From: JBCAXA01 sp039183535
GTDB taxonomy: Bacteria > Pseudomonadota > Gammaproteobacteria > Steroidobacterales > Woeseiaceae
Length of the DNA stretch: 64,000 bases
Direction: 5' to 3'
Assembly: GCA_039183535.1 (NCBI GenBank)
Contig: JBCDBO010000005.1
Location: forward strand, 1-64,000
In this document: in pieces, positions 8,472 through 18,337 of the stretch
Layout of the letters: every line of letters starts with the position of its first letter
How positions within the stretch are numbered: position 1 is the stretch's first letter
Made by a program: the position numbers and the translations under genes
Notes under the pieces: model-generated
Told to the model about the DNA's origin: nothing
Seen by the model: the letters and a program-made list of their open reading frames with translations, nothing else
The model's database searches: none

Positions 8472-9485
8472 TCAACGTTCAATACGCGTAATCACCATGA
8501 AACGACCATCGTTATCTTCGAACGACAGCTCGATGGGTAAGGCTACATCGACAAGCGGCCCGTCTATAGGTTGCGCTTGCACGGCGACCATTGCCGTCGC
8601 GCGATATGTTCGGTCACCGACCGATTCAACCTCGAATTGGGAGAGCTTATGAGACACCCACTGATAGTGGTCGCGCCGCGTCGAAAGCCACGCACGAATC
8701 TCGTCAACACCTCTCAGGATGCCGTCACCTCTAACGTTGTGGGTTTCGACCAACGGATCGAACATACCGATGACTTCGGAGCGATCGCTGAAGACTTGTT
8801 GCAACGGGGCATAGTCGGAGTGCAGCAGGTCAGTGATACCCAGGTATTGCACCAATGTCCCTCGAGCACGGTTCGTCGCATAGCTCGGCTCAAAGACATC
8901 AATGGCCAGCGAGTCACCCAAGTCGGCTGTCAGATTCGCAATACGAAAGCTGCCATCCGACTGTTTGATCATTTCGTGGCGATAGCGCGAGTAACCCGCG
9001 TCAATACTCCCGTCCGGTCTGGCGATCTGATAGGTAAAGGCGGCGTCCAATTGAAAGTTGGTGGCTGTAAGCGGCCTAACCGTGACGTTAATCAACTGGT
9101 GGGAGCGTCCATTGTCAGGCGGCAGACTGGCAAATGCCGTGCGAATCGCTTCGTCCCCGCTCAATTCGACGCCGGGCATCGCAAGGTAAACATCGGCAGA
9201 AAAAAGCTCGTCAAAAAAGGGTGTGACGTCGACGTCGTCGGGCGCTTCGAAAATTCCCCACCACCGATACAACAGCGCTTCTGCGAGATTCTTATCACTG
9301 CTTTCTGTCGAATGCTCAACGACAGGCATCTGTTCGGAATCCCCTTGCTCCTCCGTCGTTGTCTGCTCGCCGCATCCAAACAAAATCACACTCAGCAACG
9401 CGGAAATGCAAAGTCTCCAACGACGCTCCGTTCGATGCAATTTCAGCACCACGACGTCTCGTTTCGTCAATTCGGTACTTCGCAT
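8472..9485 (-). CDS. NTF2/SnoaL-like domain lipoprotein, duplicated fold
   Basis: A 337-residue protein with an N-terminal signal and a lipobox ending in LFGC, followed by a low-complexity acidic linker. Two successive NTF2/SnoaL-like alpha+beta domains occupy roughly residues 65-200 and 205-337. Such domains bind small hydrophobic ligands or act as cyclases and isomerases, and no catalytic residues are obvious here. It is divergent from the monooxygenase gene at 9593, sharing a 107-bp promoter region, and convergent with the PQQ dehydrogenase. It may be a periplasmic binding or isomerising factor for the pathway, which is inference. Confidence 0.75.
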   Translation of the reverse strand: MRSTELTKRDVVVLKLHRTERRWRLCISALLSVILFGCGEQTTTEEQGDSEQMPVVEHSTESSDKNLAEALLYRWWGIFEAPDDVDVTPFFDELFSADVYLAMPGVELSGDEAIRTAFASLPPDNGRSHQLINVTVRPLTATNFQLDAAFTYQIARPDGSIDAGYSRYRHEMIKQSDGSFRIANLTADLGDSLAIDVFEPSYATNRARGTLVQYLGITDLLHSDYAPLQQVFSDRSEVIGMFDPLVETHNVRGDGILRGVDEIRAWLSTRRDHYQWVSHKLSQFEVESVGDRTYRATAMVAVQAQPIDGPLVDVALPIELSFEDNDGRFMVITRIER

Positions 9486-9592
9486 GCAGCATCTCGCTCA
9501 TGGTGCGTCGCCAGTGTAGCGACACGGATCGTGAAAATCATGTTCGCATTGCGGTACCCGGCCACATTAGATCGTATTCGGTATTCACATTC

Positions 9593-11524
9593 ATGAACAC
9601 GAACACAACAAGCGGAAAGCCAGCAGGTCAACTGACCGAGGAGCAAGTCCGCGCCATCGTCGATGAAGCTAACATTGGTGTCCTTCGCGTTGCGCTTTAT
9701 CACGAAACTCAAGATGCGGAGCTGGCTGCCATACCGTCTATTGAGTGGCCGATCCGAGGTGGCGCTTTGATGGCCTTTTCGTTACCTAGGGAATCGCACG
9801 CGTTGGTGCGCGAGAAGGCCGTCCACTACCTTCTCAGCGATCGAGCGCCGAAGCCGGTGCCGACGAAGGCTGAAGCGGCTGTATTAATGGAGATGTTCAC
9901 CGGTAAAAAACAGTCTCCTGAAGCTGTCGACTATGGCTACGAGGAACTCGCGTATGCCGAGATTCCTCGTGATGTGGTCTGGACGAAAAAGCCGGATGCG
10001 GACATCTTGGATAACTTCGTGGTCACTATCGTTGGCGCTGGTTTTAGTGCCATAGCAGCTGCAATTCAGCTGGATAGATTGGGCATTCAATGGCAAATCA
10101 TCGAACGCCATTCTGATCTTGGCGGCACGTGGCACATCAACAATTACCCGGAAGCGCGTGTGGACGTTTCGACGTTCCTTTACCAGTACAAGTTTGAAAA
10201 AAATTACCCGTGGGAGAGCTACTATGCGCCCCGCGATGAACTGCAAAGGTACGCTAATTACATTGTTGACAAGTATGGCTTGCGCGATCGGATCACACTC
10301 AATACGAAATTGGTTGCCGCTAAATGGAGCGAAGCGGACCATCGATGGACGATTACAGTGGAAGAAGCGCGTGGCGAGACACGTACGTTTGTCAGCAATG
10401 CGATTATCAGCGCGAGTGGATTGTTCAATACGCCGAAACTGCCCGATATCGACGGTATTCAGTCCTACCGGGGCAAGATGTTCCACACCACTGCATGGGA
10501 TCACGATTACGACTACTCCGGCAAACGGGTCGCACTTATCGGTACTGGCTCAACCGGACTGCAATTAGCACGCGGTGTTGCCTCAAAGGCATCACATCTC
10601 ACCGTATTCCAACGCACGGCAAGTTGGGTAACGCCTGTAAAGGGCTACCGTTCGAAGATTTCATCGGCAAAACGCTGGTTGCTGGACAACATGCCCGGGT
10701 ATCACAACTGGTTCACGTATTTGAATTACTACGCGGAACTACAGATGCAGGACTTCCAAGAGGTCGATGAGGCATGGGTGGCCAAGGGCGGTCACGTCAA
10801 CGAGAAGAACGCGGCTTTCGCACAGTCGTTGACGGAGATGATCCGGCAAAAGGTTGGTGACCGAGACGACCTCTTCGAGAAGCTGGTTCCCAACGTCGTC
10901 CCAATGGCCAGGCGACTCGTAATTGATAACGATTGGTATCAGACGGCCATGCGGGACAACGTCTCAATCGAGACCGGTGGCATCCAGGCAATAACCGAAA
11001 AGGGAATTCGCACCAACGACGGTGTTGAACACGAGTACGATCTAATCGTCTTAAGCGCTGGTTTCGACGTATCGCGATACTTACTGCCGGCTGAGTACGA
11101 AGGCGTTGATGGCGTTACGTTGGATGACTTGTGGTCGAAAGACGGTGCTCGCGCATTCAAGGGCATCACTCTTCCGGGCTTCCCCAACTTTTTTATGATG
11201 TATGGGCCGAACGGCCAAGCCCGCATCGGCTCTTTTCACTCTTGGGCGGAAAATTTTTCCCGATACATCGCCGGTCTGTTGGTCTACATGCTAGAGCAGG
11301 GCGGCGATTCCCTTTGCGTGACGCGTTCCGCTTACGACACCTATAACGCGAACATGGACGAGGCTATGAAAGGACTGTTGTGGGAGACAGAAACCGGCAA
11401 TGGCTACTACGTCAATCAGCACGGTCGATCGGGCGTCAATATGCCGTGGTCCGTGCATGATTTCTACACAATGATCCAACACATAGATCCGGAAAACTAC
11501 GCGGTGTCAGAAACGACGCCATGA
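9593..11524 (+). CDS. Baeyer-Villiger-type flavin monooxygenase (HAPMO-like, with N-terminal extension)
   Basis: A 643-residue flavoprotein. The FAD-binding G-A-G-F-S motif starts near residue 148 and an NADPH-binding G-T-G-S-T-G near 317. Between them is the Baeyer-Villiger fingerprint in the form Y-x-G-x-x-x-H-x-x-x-W-D (Tyr292, Gly294, His298, Trp302, Asp303). The roughly 140-residue N-terminal extension is typical of 4-hydroxyacetophenone monooxygenase-like enzymes. It should insert oxygen beside a ketone to give an ester or lactone. ATG 9593 is chosen because the extension begins cleanly there; an upstream in-frame stretch overlaps the divergent gene. The acyl-CoA synthetase follows after about 28 bp. 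Confidence 0.92.
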   Translation: MNTNTTSGKPAGQLTEEQVRAIVDEANIGVLRVALYHETQDAELAAIPSIEWPIRGGALMAFSLPRESHALVREKAVHYLLSDRAPKPVPTKAEAAVLMEMFTGKKQSPEAVDYGYEELAYAEIPRDVVWTKKPDADILDNFVVTIVGAGFSAIAAAIQLDRLGIQWQIIERHSDLGGTWHINNYPEARVDVSTFLYQYKFEKNYPWESYYAPRDELQRYANYIVDKYGLRDRITLNTKLVAAKWSEADHRWTITVEEARGETRTFVSNAIISASGLFNTPKLPDIDGIQSYRGKMFHTTAWDHDYDYSGKRVALIGTGSTGLQLARGVASKASHLTVFQRTASWVTPVKGYRSKISSAKRWLLDNMPGYHNWFTYLNYYAELQMQDFQEVDEAWVAKGGHVNEKNAAFAQSLTEMIRQKVGDRDDLFEKLVPNVVPMARRLVIDNDWYQTAMRDNVSIETGGIQAITEKGIRTNDGVEHEYDLIVLSAGFDVSRYLLPAEYEGVDGVTLDDLWSKDGARAFKGITLPGFPNFFMMYGPNGQARIGSFHSWAENFSRYIAGLLVYMLEQGGDSLCVTRSAYDTYNANMDEAMKGLLWETETGNGYYVNQHGRSGVNMPWSVHDFYTMIQHIDPENYAVSETTP

Positions 11525-11552
11525 GGGGATCGCCAGTAACTTGGAGACAGTT

Positions 11553-13088
11553 GTGACCGCGGTGTTTCACCCCACCGGGTTCGCCAAGTCAGATCCAAAT
11601 CGTGCCGCCTGTATTGACGGATCGACGGGCGCTATGACGACGTACGAGTCACTTGATGCTCAGTCGAACCAACTGGCGCACTGGTTCCGACTGCAGGGAG
11701 TGAATACCGGCGATGGCATTGTTTTGCTTTGCGAGAACAGCGTTGAATTTTACGAGGTCGTTTGGGCGGCGCAACGAGCTGGCTTGTATTACACGCCGGT
11801 GAGCTGGCACTCGACCGCCGAGGAAATCGCTTATGTGGTGGAAAACGCAAGCGCTAAGGCCTTTATTGCCTCATCGCGTTTTCATGAGACGGCTGTCAAA
11901 ACGCGGCAGCTCATAGGCAAGCAAGTCGTCGCGGCGTCATTGTTCGAGCCGATTGAGGGGTTCGTTGAGCTGAAGGTCGAGATCGCGTCGCAACCAAAGA
12001 CGCCAGTCGACGACGAAACCGCAGGACGAGAAATGCTCTATACGTCCGGAACAACCGGCCAGCCGAAGGGCGTGAAATTTCCTTTAACCGGTGATGCGAT
12101 TGATACATTGACGGCTGGTGATCTTTTCTATCAATACGAAGGTTACGCGCCGGGCGCGGTCATCCTTGCACCTGGCCCCGCGTATCACGCCTCCCCACTG
12201 TTAGTAACCATGGCGGCACATCGATTTGGCGCTACGGTCGTCATTATGGATAAGTTTGACGCGGAAGAGTTTCTAAGACTGATCGAGTATTACCGCGTAA
12301 CGCACATCGCGTGCGTGCCCGCGCACTTCATTCGGCTCTTGAAACTCCCCGATACGATCCGTTCCCAGTACGACGTCAGCTCTGTTCAGTGGATAGTACA
12401 TACCGCCGCCCCATGTCCGGTTGATATCAAACACGCGATGATCGACTGGTTCGGTCAGATCATTGTCGAAGTCTACAGCGGCACAGAGCGCGTTGGCGGT
12501 TCCGTCATACGCTGTGATGAATGGCTTGCTCACCCAGGCTCTATTGGCAAGTCGCCGGACGACTCCGCCCACGTCCTAGATGAATCGACCTGGAAAGAGC
12601 TACCGGTTGGTGAGGTCGGGGTTATCTACTTTGAGAGCTCAGAAAATTTTTCCTATCACGGCGATGAGGAAAAGACGAAATCAATGTTGTCGCCGCAAGG
12701 GTGGAAAACTCTAGGTGACATCGGGCGAATTGACGAGGATGGCTACATCTATCTGACAGATCGCAAATCCAACATGATTATCTCCGGTGGCGTCAATGTC
12801 TATCCGCAAGAGTCAGAGAATCGCTTGATCACGCATCCGAAAGTCGCCGATGTCGCGGTTTTCGGAATACCGAATGAGTCGTTCGGGGAAGAGGTCAAGG
12901 CCGTCGTCCAAGTCACCAGTGGCGTGGAAACCAATGCGGGGCTCGCCGCCGAGCTCATCGAGTACTGCAGAGCCGTCTTGTCAGCATTGAAGTGCCCTAG
13001 GTCCATCGACTTTATGGAGTCGCTGCCGCGGGAGGCGAATGGAAAGCTCTACAAACAAAAACTCATCGATCTGTATCGAGAACAATAA
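11553..13088 (+). CDS. AMP-forming acyl-CoA synthetase
   Basis: About 511 residues, a normal length for the ANL superfamily that activates carboxylic acids to CoA thioesters through an acyl-adenylate. The phosphate-binding loop Y-T-S-G-T-T-G-x-P-K-G is at about residues 163-173. A Y-S-G-T-E motif lies near 310, and the hinge region contains LGDIGRIDEDGYIYLTDR, with a C-terminal catalytic Lys in a GKLYKQ context. GTG 11553 has GGAG at the right spacing; TTG 11541 is the alternative. It lies just downstream of the monooxygenase and upstream of the CMD protein on the same strand, so it probably activates the acid released by hydrolysis of the oxygenated product. Confidence 0.93.
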   Translation: MTAVFHPTGFAKSDPNRAACIDGSTGAMTTYESLDAQSNQLAHWFRLQGVNTGDGIVLLCENSVEFYEVVWAAQRAGLYYTPVSWHSTAEEIAYVVENASAKAFIASSRFHETAVKTRQLIGKQVVAASLFEPIEGFVELKVEIASQPKTPVDDETAGREMLYTSGTTGQPKGVKFPLTGDAIDTLTAGDLFYQYEGYAPGAVILAPGPAYHASPLLVTMAAHRFGATVVIMDKFDAEEFLRLIEYYRVTHIACVPAHFIRLLKLPDTIRSQYDVSSVQWIVHTAAPCPVDIKHAMIDWFGQIIVEVYSGTERVGGSVIRCDEWLAHPGSIGKSPDDSAHVLDESTWKELPVGEVGVIYFESSENFSYHGDEEKTKSMLSPQGWKTLGDIGRIDEDGYIYLTDRKSNMIISGGVNVYPQESENRLITHPKVADVAVFGIPNESFGEEVKAVVQVTSGVETNAGLAAELIEYCRAVLSALKCPRSIDFMESLPREANGKLYKQKLIDLYREQ

Positions 13089-13133
13089 CAAACGCAGGCA
13101 CCTTTGAATCAGCGCTCGCGAAAGGTTAGGGAT

Positions 13134-14264
13134 ATGCAACGAATCGAAAAAATCGATCCAAGTACGCTAAGTGGTGAGCCAAAGAGGATCTTTGAACGCT
13201 GGAGTCCCGGTGGCCAGCCTTTAAACATCGTTCTTATCTATTTTCGAAATCTCAACTTGAATCGTAACTGGTCCTACATGGCAACCCATTTGTTCATGAA
13301 GAACAGTTTGTCGGACCGACAGCGAGAGATCATCGTGCTTCGCGTGAGCTGGCAGTGCGCCTCAGATTATGAGTTTATCCAGCACGTTCGTATCGTCCGT
13401 GAGCAAGCGCTAATGACGGAGGACGAAATCAAAGATCTGTTGCAGCAAGAGCCTGTGGGCGATTGGACTCCGGCTGAGCGGACATTAATCGCACTTTCGG
13501 ATGAGCTTTTGGCGCTCAATAGCGTCACCGATCCAACGTGGTGCGAGCTGACGGCGCATTTTGACGTCAAACAACAGTTGGATGCGATTGCGACGGCCGG
13601 CGGCTACACGCTTAATTCGATGGCGACTAACAGTTTCGATGTCGATATCGAAGATACGATGCAGCGCGAGAGTGGACTGGTGCCCTCCTGGCATGCGCCG
13701 GCGTTTCGCTTCATGGATCGTGAAGACTACGACGCGGCTAACTCTCGCGCGCCTGACGGCAAGCCTCCCGCCGACGAAAAAGCCGAGGGCATTACAAGAC
13801 CATTCCTGGATCGCAGCGAGCGCGTCGGTCTGTTATCAGTAATTGCGCATCATCCGTTGCTGGTGCGAGATTGGCTACCAATTATTCGGCACGTTGATAC
13901 CGAGAGTACATTGGACCGAGAGACACGACTGATCGTCGCTATACGGACTGCCTATCGCTGTAACTGCAGCGCCGAGCTGGCCGATCGAAAAGCGATCGCT
14001 GTCAATGCTGGCGTTCAAGCCGACGACATTAACCGAGCGCTGTCTTCGGTTCCGGAATCAGCGTGCGTCGATCGCCTTGGACTGTTGGTGAGAGCCACTG
14101 ACGAGTTGATTGACAACATGCTCGTTAGTGACTCGACTTGGACGCTATTGAAGGAGTTCTACAGTGACGAACAGGTGATGGACATTGTGTTCGCGGTCGC
14201 AACTGGACTCATGGTGTCTTGGATGCAAAATGCACTAGGTGTTTCGGCGGAAGTGCACGCGTGA
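13134..14264 (+). CDS. Tandem carboxymuconolactone decarboxylase (CMD/AhpD-like) protein
   Basis: A 376-residue protein with two CMD-type helical domains, roughly residues 30-170 and 215-370. The first has the typical RQREIIVLRVSWQCASDYE context with a His seven residues later. The second has RLIVAIRTAYRCNCSAEL with a C-x-C pair. CMD proteins include decarboxylases, AhpD-type peroxidase partners and many uncharacterised members of catabolic operons. ATG 13134 has AGGTTAGGG upstream and is preferred to the TTG at 13104. It lies about 45 bp after the acyl-CoA synthetase. The exact reaction cannot be assigned. Confidence 0.82.
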   Translation: MQRIEKIDPSTLSGEPKRIFERWSPGGQPLNIVLIYFRNLNLNRNWSYMATHLFMKNSLSDRQREIIVLRVSWQCASDYEFIQHVRIVREQALMTEDEIKDLLQQEPVGDWTPAERTLIALSDELLALNSVTDPTWCELTAHFDVKQQLDAIATAGGYTLNSMATNSFDVDIEDTMQRESGLVPSWHAPAFRFMDREDYDAANSRAPDGKPPADEKAEGITRPFLDRSERVGLLSVIAHHPLLVRDWLPIIRHVDTESTLDRETRLIVAIRTAYRCNCSAELADRKAIAVNAGVQADDINRALSSVPESACVDRLGLLVRATDELIDNMLVSDSTWTLLKEFYSDEQVMDIVFAVATGLMVSWMQNALGVSAEVHA

Positions 14265-14325
14265 GTACGTGCGCGCCGTCGGATGCCGGTTGCCGTCCGC
14301 TCGATGTCGGTGAGTTGGGTAGAGT

Positions 14326-15231
14326 TTGGGGAGCGACTTGGACGAAAAGCCCATCGAAGCACTGGTGAGGCAGCTCGCCAACGCGCGAGGCCAATCGTCG
14401 ATGAGTGTGGAACAATTGCGGGCGGCGACCGAGTATCTCGCGAAATCGCAACCGTCTCGTGCGCCTTTCACCCGCATCAATGCTTCGCTTGGAGGAGTCC
14501 CGGGCGCATGGATCGAGGCGGAACGATCTGACCGTCACAGCGTCATCGCTTACATTCATGGTGGCGCCTTTGTCGCCGGATCGATCGATTCCCATTTGCC
14601 AATAACCGCAGCGTTGTCGACGGCGGCCCAATGCCGTGTGTGGGCGATCGATTATAGACTTGCCCCGGAATCACCTTATCCGGCTGCACGTCATGATTGT
14701 CAGGCCGCACTGGCGGCGCTGACCGCCGACCCAGATATCAAGCACCTGGCCATAGTGGCCGACTCCGCCGGATCTGCGCTGGCGTTGTCGGTACTGATGG
14801 ACGCGCGAAACGAACGCGGTAGTAAGGTTGATGCTGTGGTGTTGATTTGCCCGTGGGCCGATCTGTCGTGCACCGCCGCGAACGACGAGGGTCTAGAGGC
14901 AGGCGACCCACTTCTGAGTCAAGCGTTTCTAAAAAAGATGGCCGGCCTCTACCTTGCGGGTCATGACCCAATGGATCCAAGCGCATCGCCACTCTATGGC
15001 GATTTTGCGGATTTACCGCCACTGCTCATCCAGACTGGAACACGAGATGTTCTCTACGCTGACGCCATCGCACTTGAGAGAGCCGCGTTGGCGGCGGATA
15101 TCGACTGCATATTGGACGTATGGCCCGACATGATTCATGTCTGGCATGCCTTCGGCGGACTTTTGCCGGAGGCCCGTTCGGCACTGGACCAGGTTGGTGA
15201 ATTTCTACAATCGGTTTGGGATTGCTCCTGA
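14326..15231 (+). CDS. Alpha/beta hydrolase of the hormone-sensitive lipase type
   Basis: About 301 residues. The oxyanion motif H-G-G-A is at residues 78-81 and the nucleophile Ser147 sits in D-S-A-G-S. Candidate triad partners are an Asp in a GTRDVLYADA segment near 245 and a His in the MIHVWHAF segment near 270. This architecture is that of the HSL/BD-FAE family of carboxylesterases. In this operon it could cleave the ester or lactone made by the flavin monooxygenase (inference). The start is not certain: TTG 14326 and TTG 14338 are both possible, the latter having GGGGAG four bases upstream. Confidence 0.88.
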   Translation: MGSDLDEKPIEALVRQLANARGQSSMSVEQLRAATEYLAKSQPSRAPFTRINASLGGVPGAWIEAERSDRHSVIAYIHGGAFVAGSIDSHLPITAALSTAAQCRVWAIDYRLAPESPYPAARHDCQAALAALTADPDIKHLAIVADSAGSALALSVLMDARNERGSKVDAVVLICPWADLSCTAANDEGLEAGDPLLSQAFLKKMAGLYLAGHDPMDPSASPLYGDFADLPPLLIQTGTRDVLYADAIALERAALAADIDCILDVWPDMIHVWHAFGGLLPEARSALDQVGEFLQSVWDCS

Positions 15232-15259
15232 TGCGTTGCGCACTCAGCTAGTCGCACTA

Positions 15260-16597
15260 ATGACTCGAAGATTCGCAATCGCCACGGTTACCGTTAATCA
15301 GCGGTACAGCTGGTATGTCGTATTGCTGCTTGCACTCTTATCAATCGTGTCCTATGCCGACCGCTTAATTCTTGGGATCTTGGTCGATCCGGTAAAGGCC
15401 GAGCTGCAAATCAGTGATACGCAGATGGGTTTTCTTCTCGGCCTATCGTTCGCGCTGGTCTACGCAACGTTGGCGTTGTTTCTAGCCGGCTACGCTGATC
15501 GCCACAATCGACGAAACCTTATCGTTGCTGGTGTATTTGTTTGGAGTGCAATGACTTCGGCATCGGCATTCGCCAATGGATTCTGGCAGTTGGCCTTTTG
15601 CCGATTGGGTGTTGGTCTAGGTGAGGCGGCGCTAGGACCGGCCGCGCTATCTATGATTTCTGACTTGTTCTCAAAAGAACGGCGTCACACCCCAATCAGT
15701 GTATTCCTCGCCGCCGGTGTCGTGGGGGGATCTAGCGCATTTATTATCGGTGGCGGCGTTGTCATGTTCGTCAGCCAGATACCTAGCATCGCACTACCCG
15801 TAATTGGCGAACTCGCTCCTTGGCGTCTGGTGTTCTTGTGCATGGGAGTTCCGGGCATTGTACTCGGTGCCTTTTTGCTCTTGACGGTACGCGAACCAGA
15901 GCGAAGCTCGGTAGCCAAGGATCCGTCGGTAAAAAACGCGAGCATCGGCGAGGTACTGCGACATATCGTTTCGCGTCGTTCTCAGTACTTACCGACGTTC
16001 GGCGGCATTTTGTTCGTACAGATGATGGTCTACGCGGTTGCGACTTGGTATGCCACAGTGCTAATAAGAAACTATGAGTTGAGCATACCAAACGCTGGGT
16101 TTGCTTTCGGTATCATCGGTCTGGTTTTTGGTACCTCCGGTGCGATTTTGGGACCGACGATCGTTTCCGTTCTGGAGAGAAACGGGCGCGACGATGCGCT
16201 GCTGTTCGTTGGGGTTATCGCCGTAGCAATTGCTACGCCGGCGACAGTGTTCTCTCCGGTTGCACCTACTGTCGCGGCATCCCTGATCGCAATGGCCGTC
16301 GTTATGTTCTCGCTTTCTGCGGCGAGCGCGCTGGCGCCATTGCTGCCGCAATTGATTGCGCCCAACGCGATGCGCGCGCGAGTCACAGCGACTTACTTTT
16401 TCGTTGCAAACTCCATCGGCCTCGGCCTAACGCCGGTGATAGTCGGCATTGTGAACGACACTGGCGTATTAGGGGTTTCCGGGATTGACCAGGCGCTGGC
16501 CTTAGTTGCGGCCACACTATTGCCAGCCTCGCTGGCTATTCTCTGGATTGGCCGCCGCACGTGTTTGCGCCTTCAGCAACAAAAGGACATCGGCTAA
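15260..16597 (+). CDS. MFS transporter
   Basis: About 445 residues with 12 predicted transmembrane segments. The signature after segment 2 is present as FLAGYADRHNRR. The sequence resembles the spinster-like/hexuronate branch, members of which carry organic anions. ATG 15260 starts the protein just before the first membrane segment; an in-frame extension upstream overlaps the hydrolase and is unlikely to be translated. It is placed at the end of the oxygenase-ligase-hydrolase run, suggesting inner-membrane transport of the substrate or an intermediate. Confidence 0.87.
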   Translation: MTRRFAIATVTVNQRYSWYVVLLLALLSIVSYADRLILGILVDPVKAELQISDTQMGFLLGLSFALVYATLALFLAGYADRHNRRNLIVAGVFVWSAMTSASAFANGFWQLAFCRLGVGLGEAALGPAALSMISDLFSKERRHTPISVFLAAGVVGGSSAFIIGGGVVMFVSQIPSIALPVIGELAPWRLVFLCMGVPGIVLGAFLLLTVREPERSSVAKDPSVKNASIGEVLRHIVSRRSQYLPTFGGILFVQMMVYAVATWYATVLIRNYELSIPNAGFAFGIIGLVFGTSGAILGPTIVSVLERNGRDDALLFVGVIAVAIATPATVFSPVAPTVAASLIAMAVVMFSLSAASALAPLLPQLIAPNAMRARVTATYFFVANSIGLGLTPVIVGIVNDTGVLGVSGIDQALALVAATLLPASLAILWIGRRTCLRLQQQKDIG

Positions 16598-16699
16598 GGT
16601 TGTCTCTCCAGAGCGAATTGTCCATGTTCCTAGAAACGGCACGTGGTCGACTGAATTGCGAATAAACTAACTCATTAAAGTCGGAATATTGGAGAAGGC

Positions 16700-17560
16700 A
16701 TGAGTGACGTAGTACTTGTAACCGGCGCGTCGTCCGGTGTCGGCTTGAGTGTTGCCGTTCAAGCGGCGCAATCCGGCTACCGTGTATATGCAACCATGCG
16801 CGACCTGGGCAAGAAACAGGCGCTACAGCAAGCGGCGACTGCCGCAAATGTATCAATGGAGTTGCTCGAGCTAGACGTATCCAACCCGATGCAGGTTGAG
16901 CAGGTCACTCGCCAAATTGTCGACGACCAAGGACGAATTGATTGTGTTGTTGCCAATGCGGGCGTTGGCTATGTTAGACCCACCGAGCACGCGCCTGAGT
17001 CGGAAGTTGCTCGTATTATGGACACTAATTTCATGGGGGTTTTCCGCTGCGTCAAAGCCGCATTGCCTCACATGCGTCAACAGAAGTCGGGTCGGTTAAT
17101 CGCCGTGTCATCGGTGGGCGGCTTGGTTGGCCAGCCATTTAACGAGATTTACTGCGCCTCAAAATTTGCGGTCGAAGGATTTTTCGAAAGTTTGGCCAGC
17201 TACATGGACCCAGAGTTTGGCATTTACTTCACCTTGGTCGAGCCTGGCGGTATCCACTCGGAGTTCGTCAAGTCCATACTTAAGGGTATTGAGGACACTG
17301 GCGGCTTTGAAGATGACGAGTACAAACCCCTGATCGAGCGCTATATTAGCGGCAGGTCGGGCCGTAACCTAGACGGCGTAATGCAGTCGTCGGACGACGT
17401 TGCCCTCGTCGTTCTTGACTGTTTGCGGGCAAAGTCACCGCCGGTGAGAGTCCGAACGTCACCTTGGTCCGAAGAGTTTTCCTCAATCAAAACGTCCGCG
17501 GATCCAGATGGTAAACGACTTCAGGCTAGCATCCACAAGTTGATGCTGGGAGCAGACTAA
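16700..17560 (+). CDS. Short-chain dehydrogenase/reductase
   Basis: A 286-residue classical SDR. The nucleotide-binding motif V-T-G-A-S-S-G-V-G is at residues 7-15, N-A-G near 87 and the catalytic Y-x-x-x-K at Tyr151-Lys155. GGAGAAGG precedes ATG 16700. A C-terminal region of about 40 residues beyond the core is usual for SDR family members acting on lipids or retinol-like alcohols. It probably interconverts an alcohol and a ketone within the pathway. A 102-bp gap after the MFS gene allows an independent promoter. Confidence 0.92.
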   Translation: MSDVVLVTGASSGVGLSVAVQAAQSGYRVYATMRDLGKKQALQQAATAANVSMELLELDVSNPMQVEQVTRQIVDDQGRIDCVVANAGVGYVRPTEHAPESEVARIMDTNFMGVFRCVKAALPHMRQQKSGRLIAVSSVGGLVGQPFNEIYCASKFAVEGFFESLASYMDPEFGIYFTLVEPGGIHSEFVKSILKGIEDTGGFEDDEYKPLIERYISGRSGRNLDGVMQSSDDVALVVLDCLRAKSPPVRVRTSPWSEEFSSIKTSADPDGKRLQASIHKLMLGAD

Positions 17561-17607
17561 GTAACACCCCTTATTTGGCGAGTCGCTCGTGGCTTAGACG
17601 TAAATCA

Positions 17608-18255
17608 TTAGCGTCGGTAGGTCCGCTCAATTCCTGCAAGCACGGTATCGACGGTTCGCTCGACGATGTTGTCCTCGTGTATGGACGCTCCGGTGATTAG
17701 TCGGCGGTGATAAAAAAGTCCGGACAGTAAATCGATCATCCACTCAATATCGACTGCTTCCGGCAGCTCGCCCCGCTTGACAGCTCGTCTAAGTAGCAAA
17801 CGAATGTCTTCTCGCCGTTGGTCCGCAATTCGGTGCAGACGACCGGCAAACTCACCGTCGCTGCTATTGGCCGCAATCAACGATGGAAGCACAGTGCCCC
17901 AAATCGAGCGATCCAAGATTCTTGGCAGCTGCGAAAACAGTGCGATCAATTGATCACGGACGTTGCCGACATCCGGTACGTCGGGATTGGGTCCCAACGC
18001 CCGGTCGAACGCATCTGACACCAATTCTGCTAGCGTCTTCCAGTATCGATAAATGGTCGAGCGCGCGATACCGCTCCGTTCGACAACAAGATCGATAGTC
18101 AATCGACCGTAAGCAATCTCGCCGAGTAATTCCGTCGTCGCATCAAGTACCGTATTTTTTGTGCGCTCAATCTGACCGGTCTTTGGTGCGCGTGATCGCG
18201 GGTGCCGCCCTTTTGTCGCCGTGTTTCTGGCCTGTTGCTGATGCGGTTTGCTCAC
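17608..18255 (-). CDS. TetR/AcrR-family transcriptional regulator
   Basis: A 215-residue TetR protein, the usual length. After a basic N-terminus the helix-turn-helix lies at about residues 50-75, with LTIDLVVERSGIARSTIYRY as recognition region. The rest is a helical effector domain. The start is GTG 18255. It is followed on the same strand by nothing and preceded by the DoxX-like gene, 82 bp away. It may control that gene and the divergent reductase at 18893. The ligand is unknown. Confidence 0.9.
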   Translation of the reverse strand: MSKPHQQQARNTATKGRHPRSRAPKTGQIERTKNTVLDATTELLGEIAYGRLTIDLVVERSGIARSTIYRYWKTLAELVSDAFDRALGPNPDVPDVGNVRDQLIALFSQLPRILDRSIWGTVLPSLIAANSSDGEFAGRLHRIADQRREDIRLLLRRAVKRGELPEAVDIEWMIDLLSGLFYHRRLITGASIHEDNIVERTVDTVLAGIERTYRR

Positions 18256-18337
18256 AACGGTTTTCTGTATCGACCACGCGACTCGCAGATGGGCGTTTGA
18301 GTTGAGCTCTTGTTTGTGGGTAGCGTATGCGTCATCG

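Noticed and set aside
8571..9596. A 341-codon plus-strand frame opposite the NTF2-like lipoprotein
   Set aside because: The minus strand has a full-length NTF2 gene with a good lipoprotein signal; the plus-strand translation is basic and unlike any protein family, so it is a shadow.
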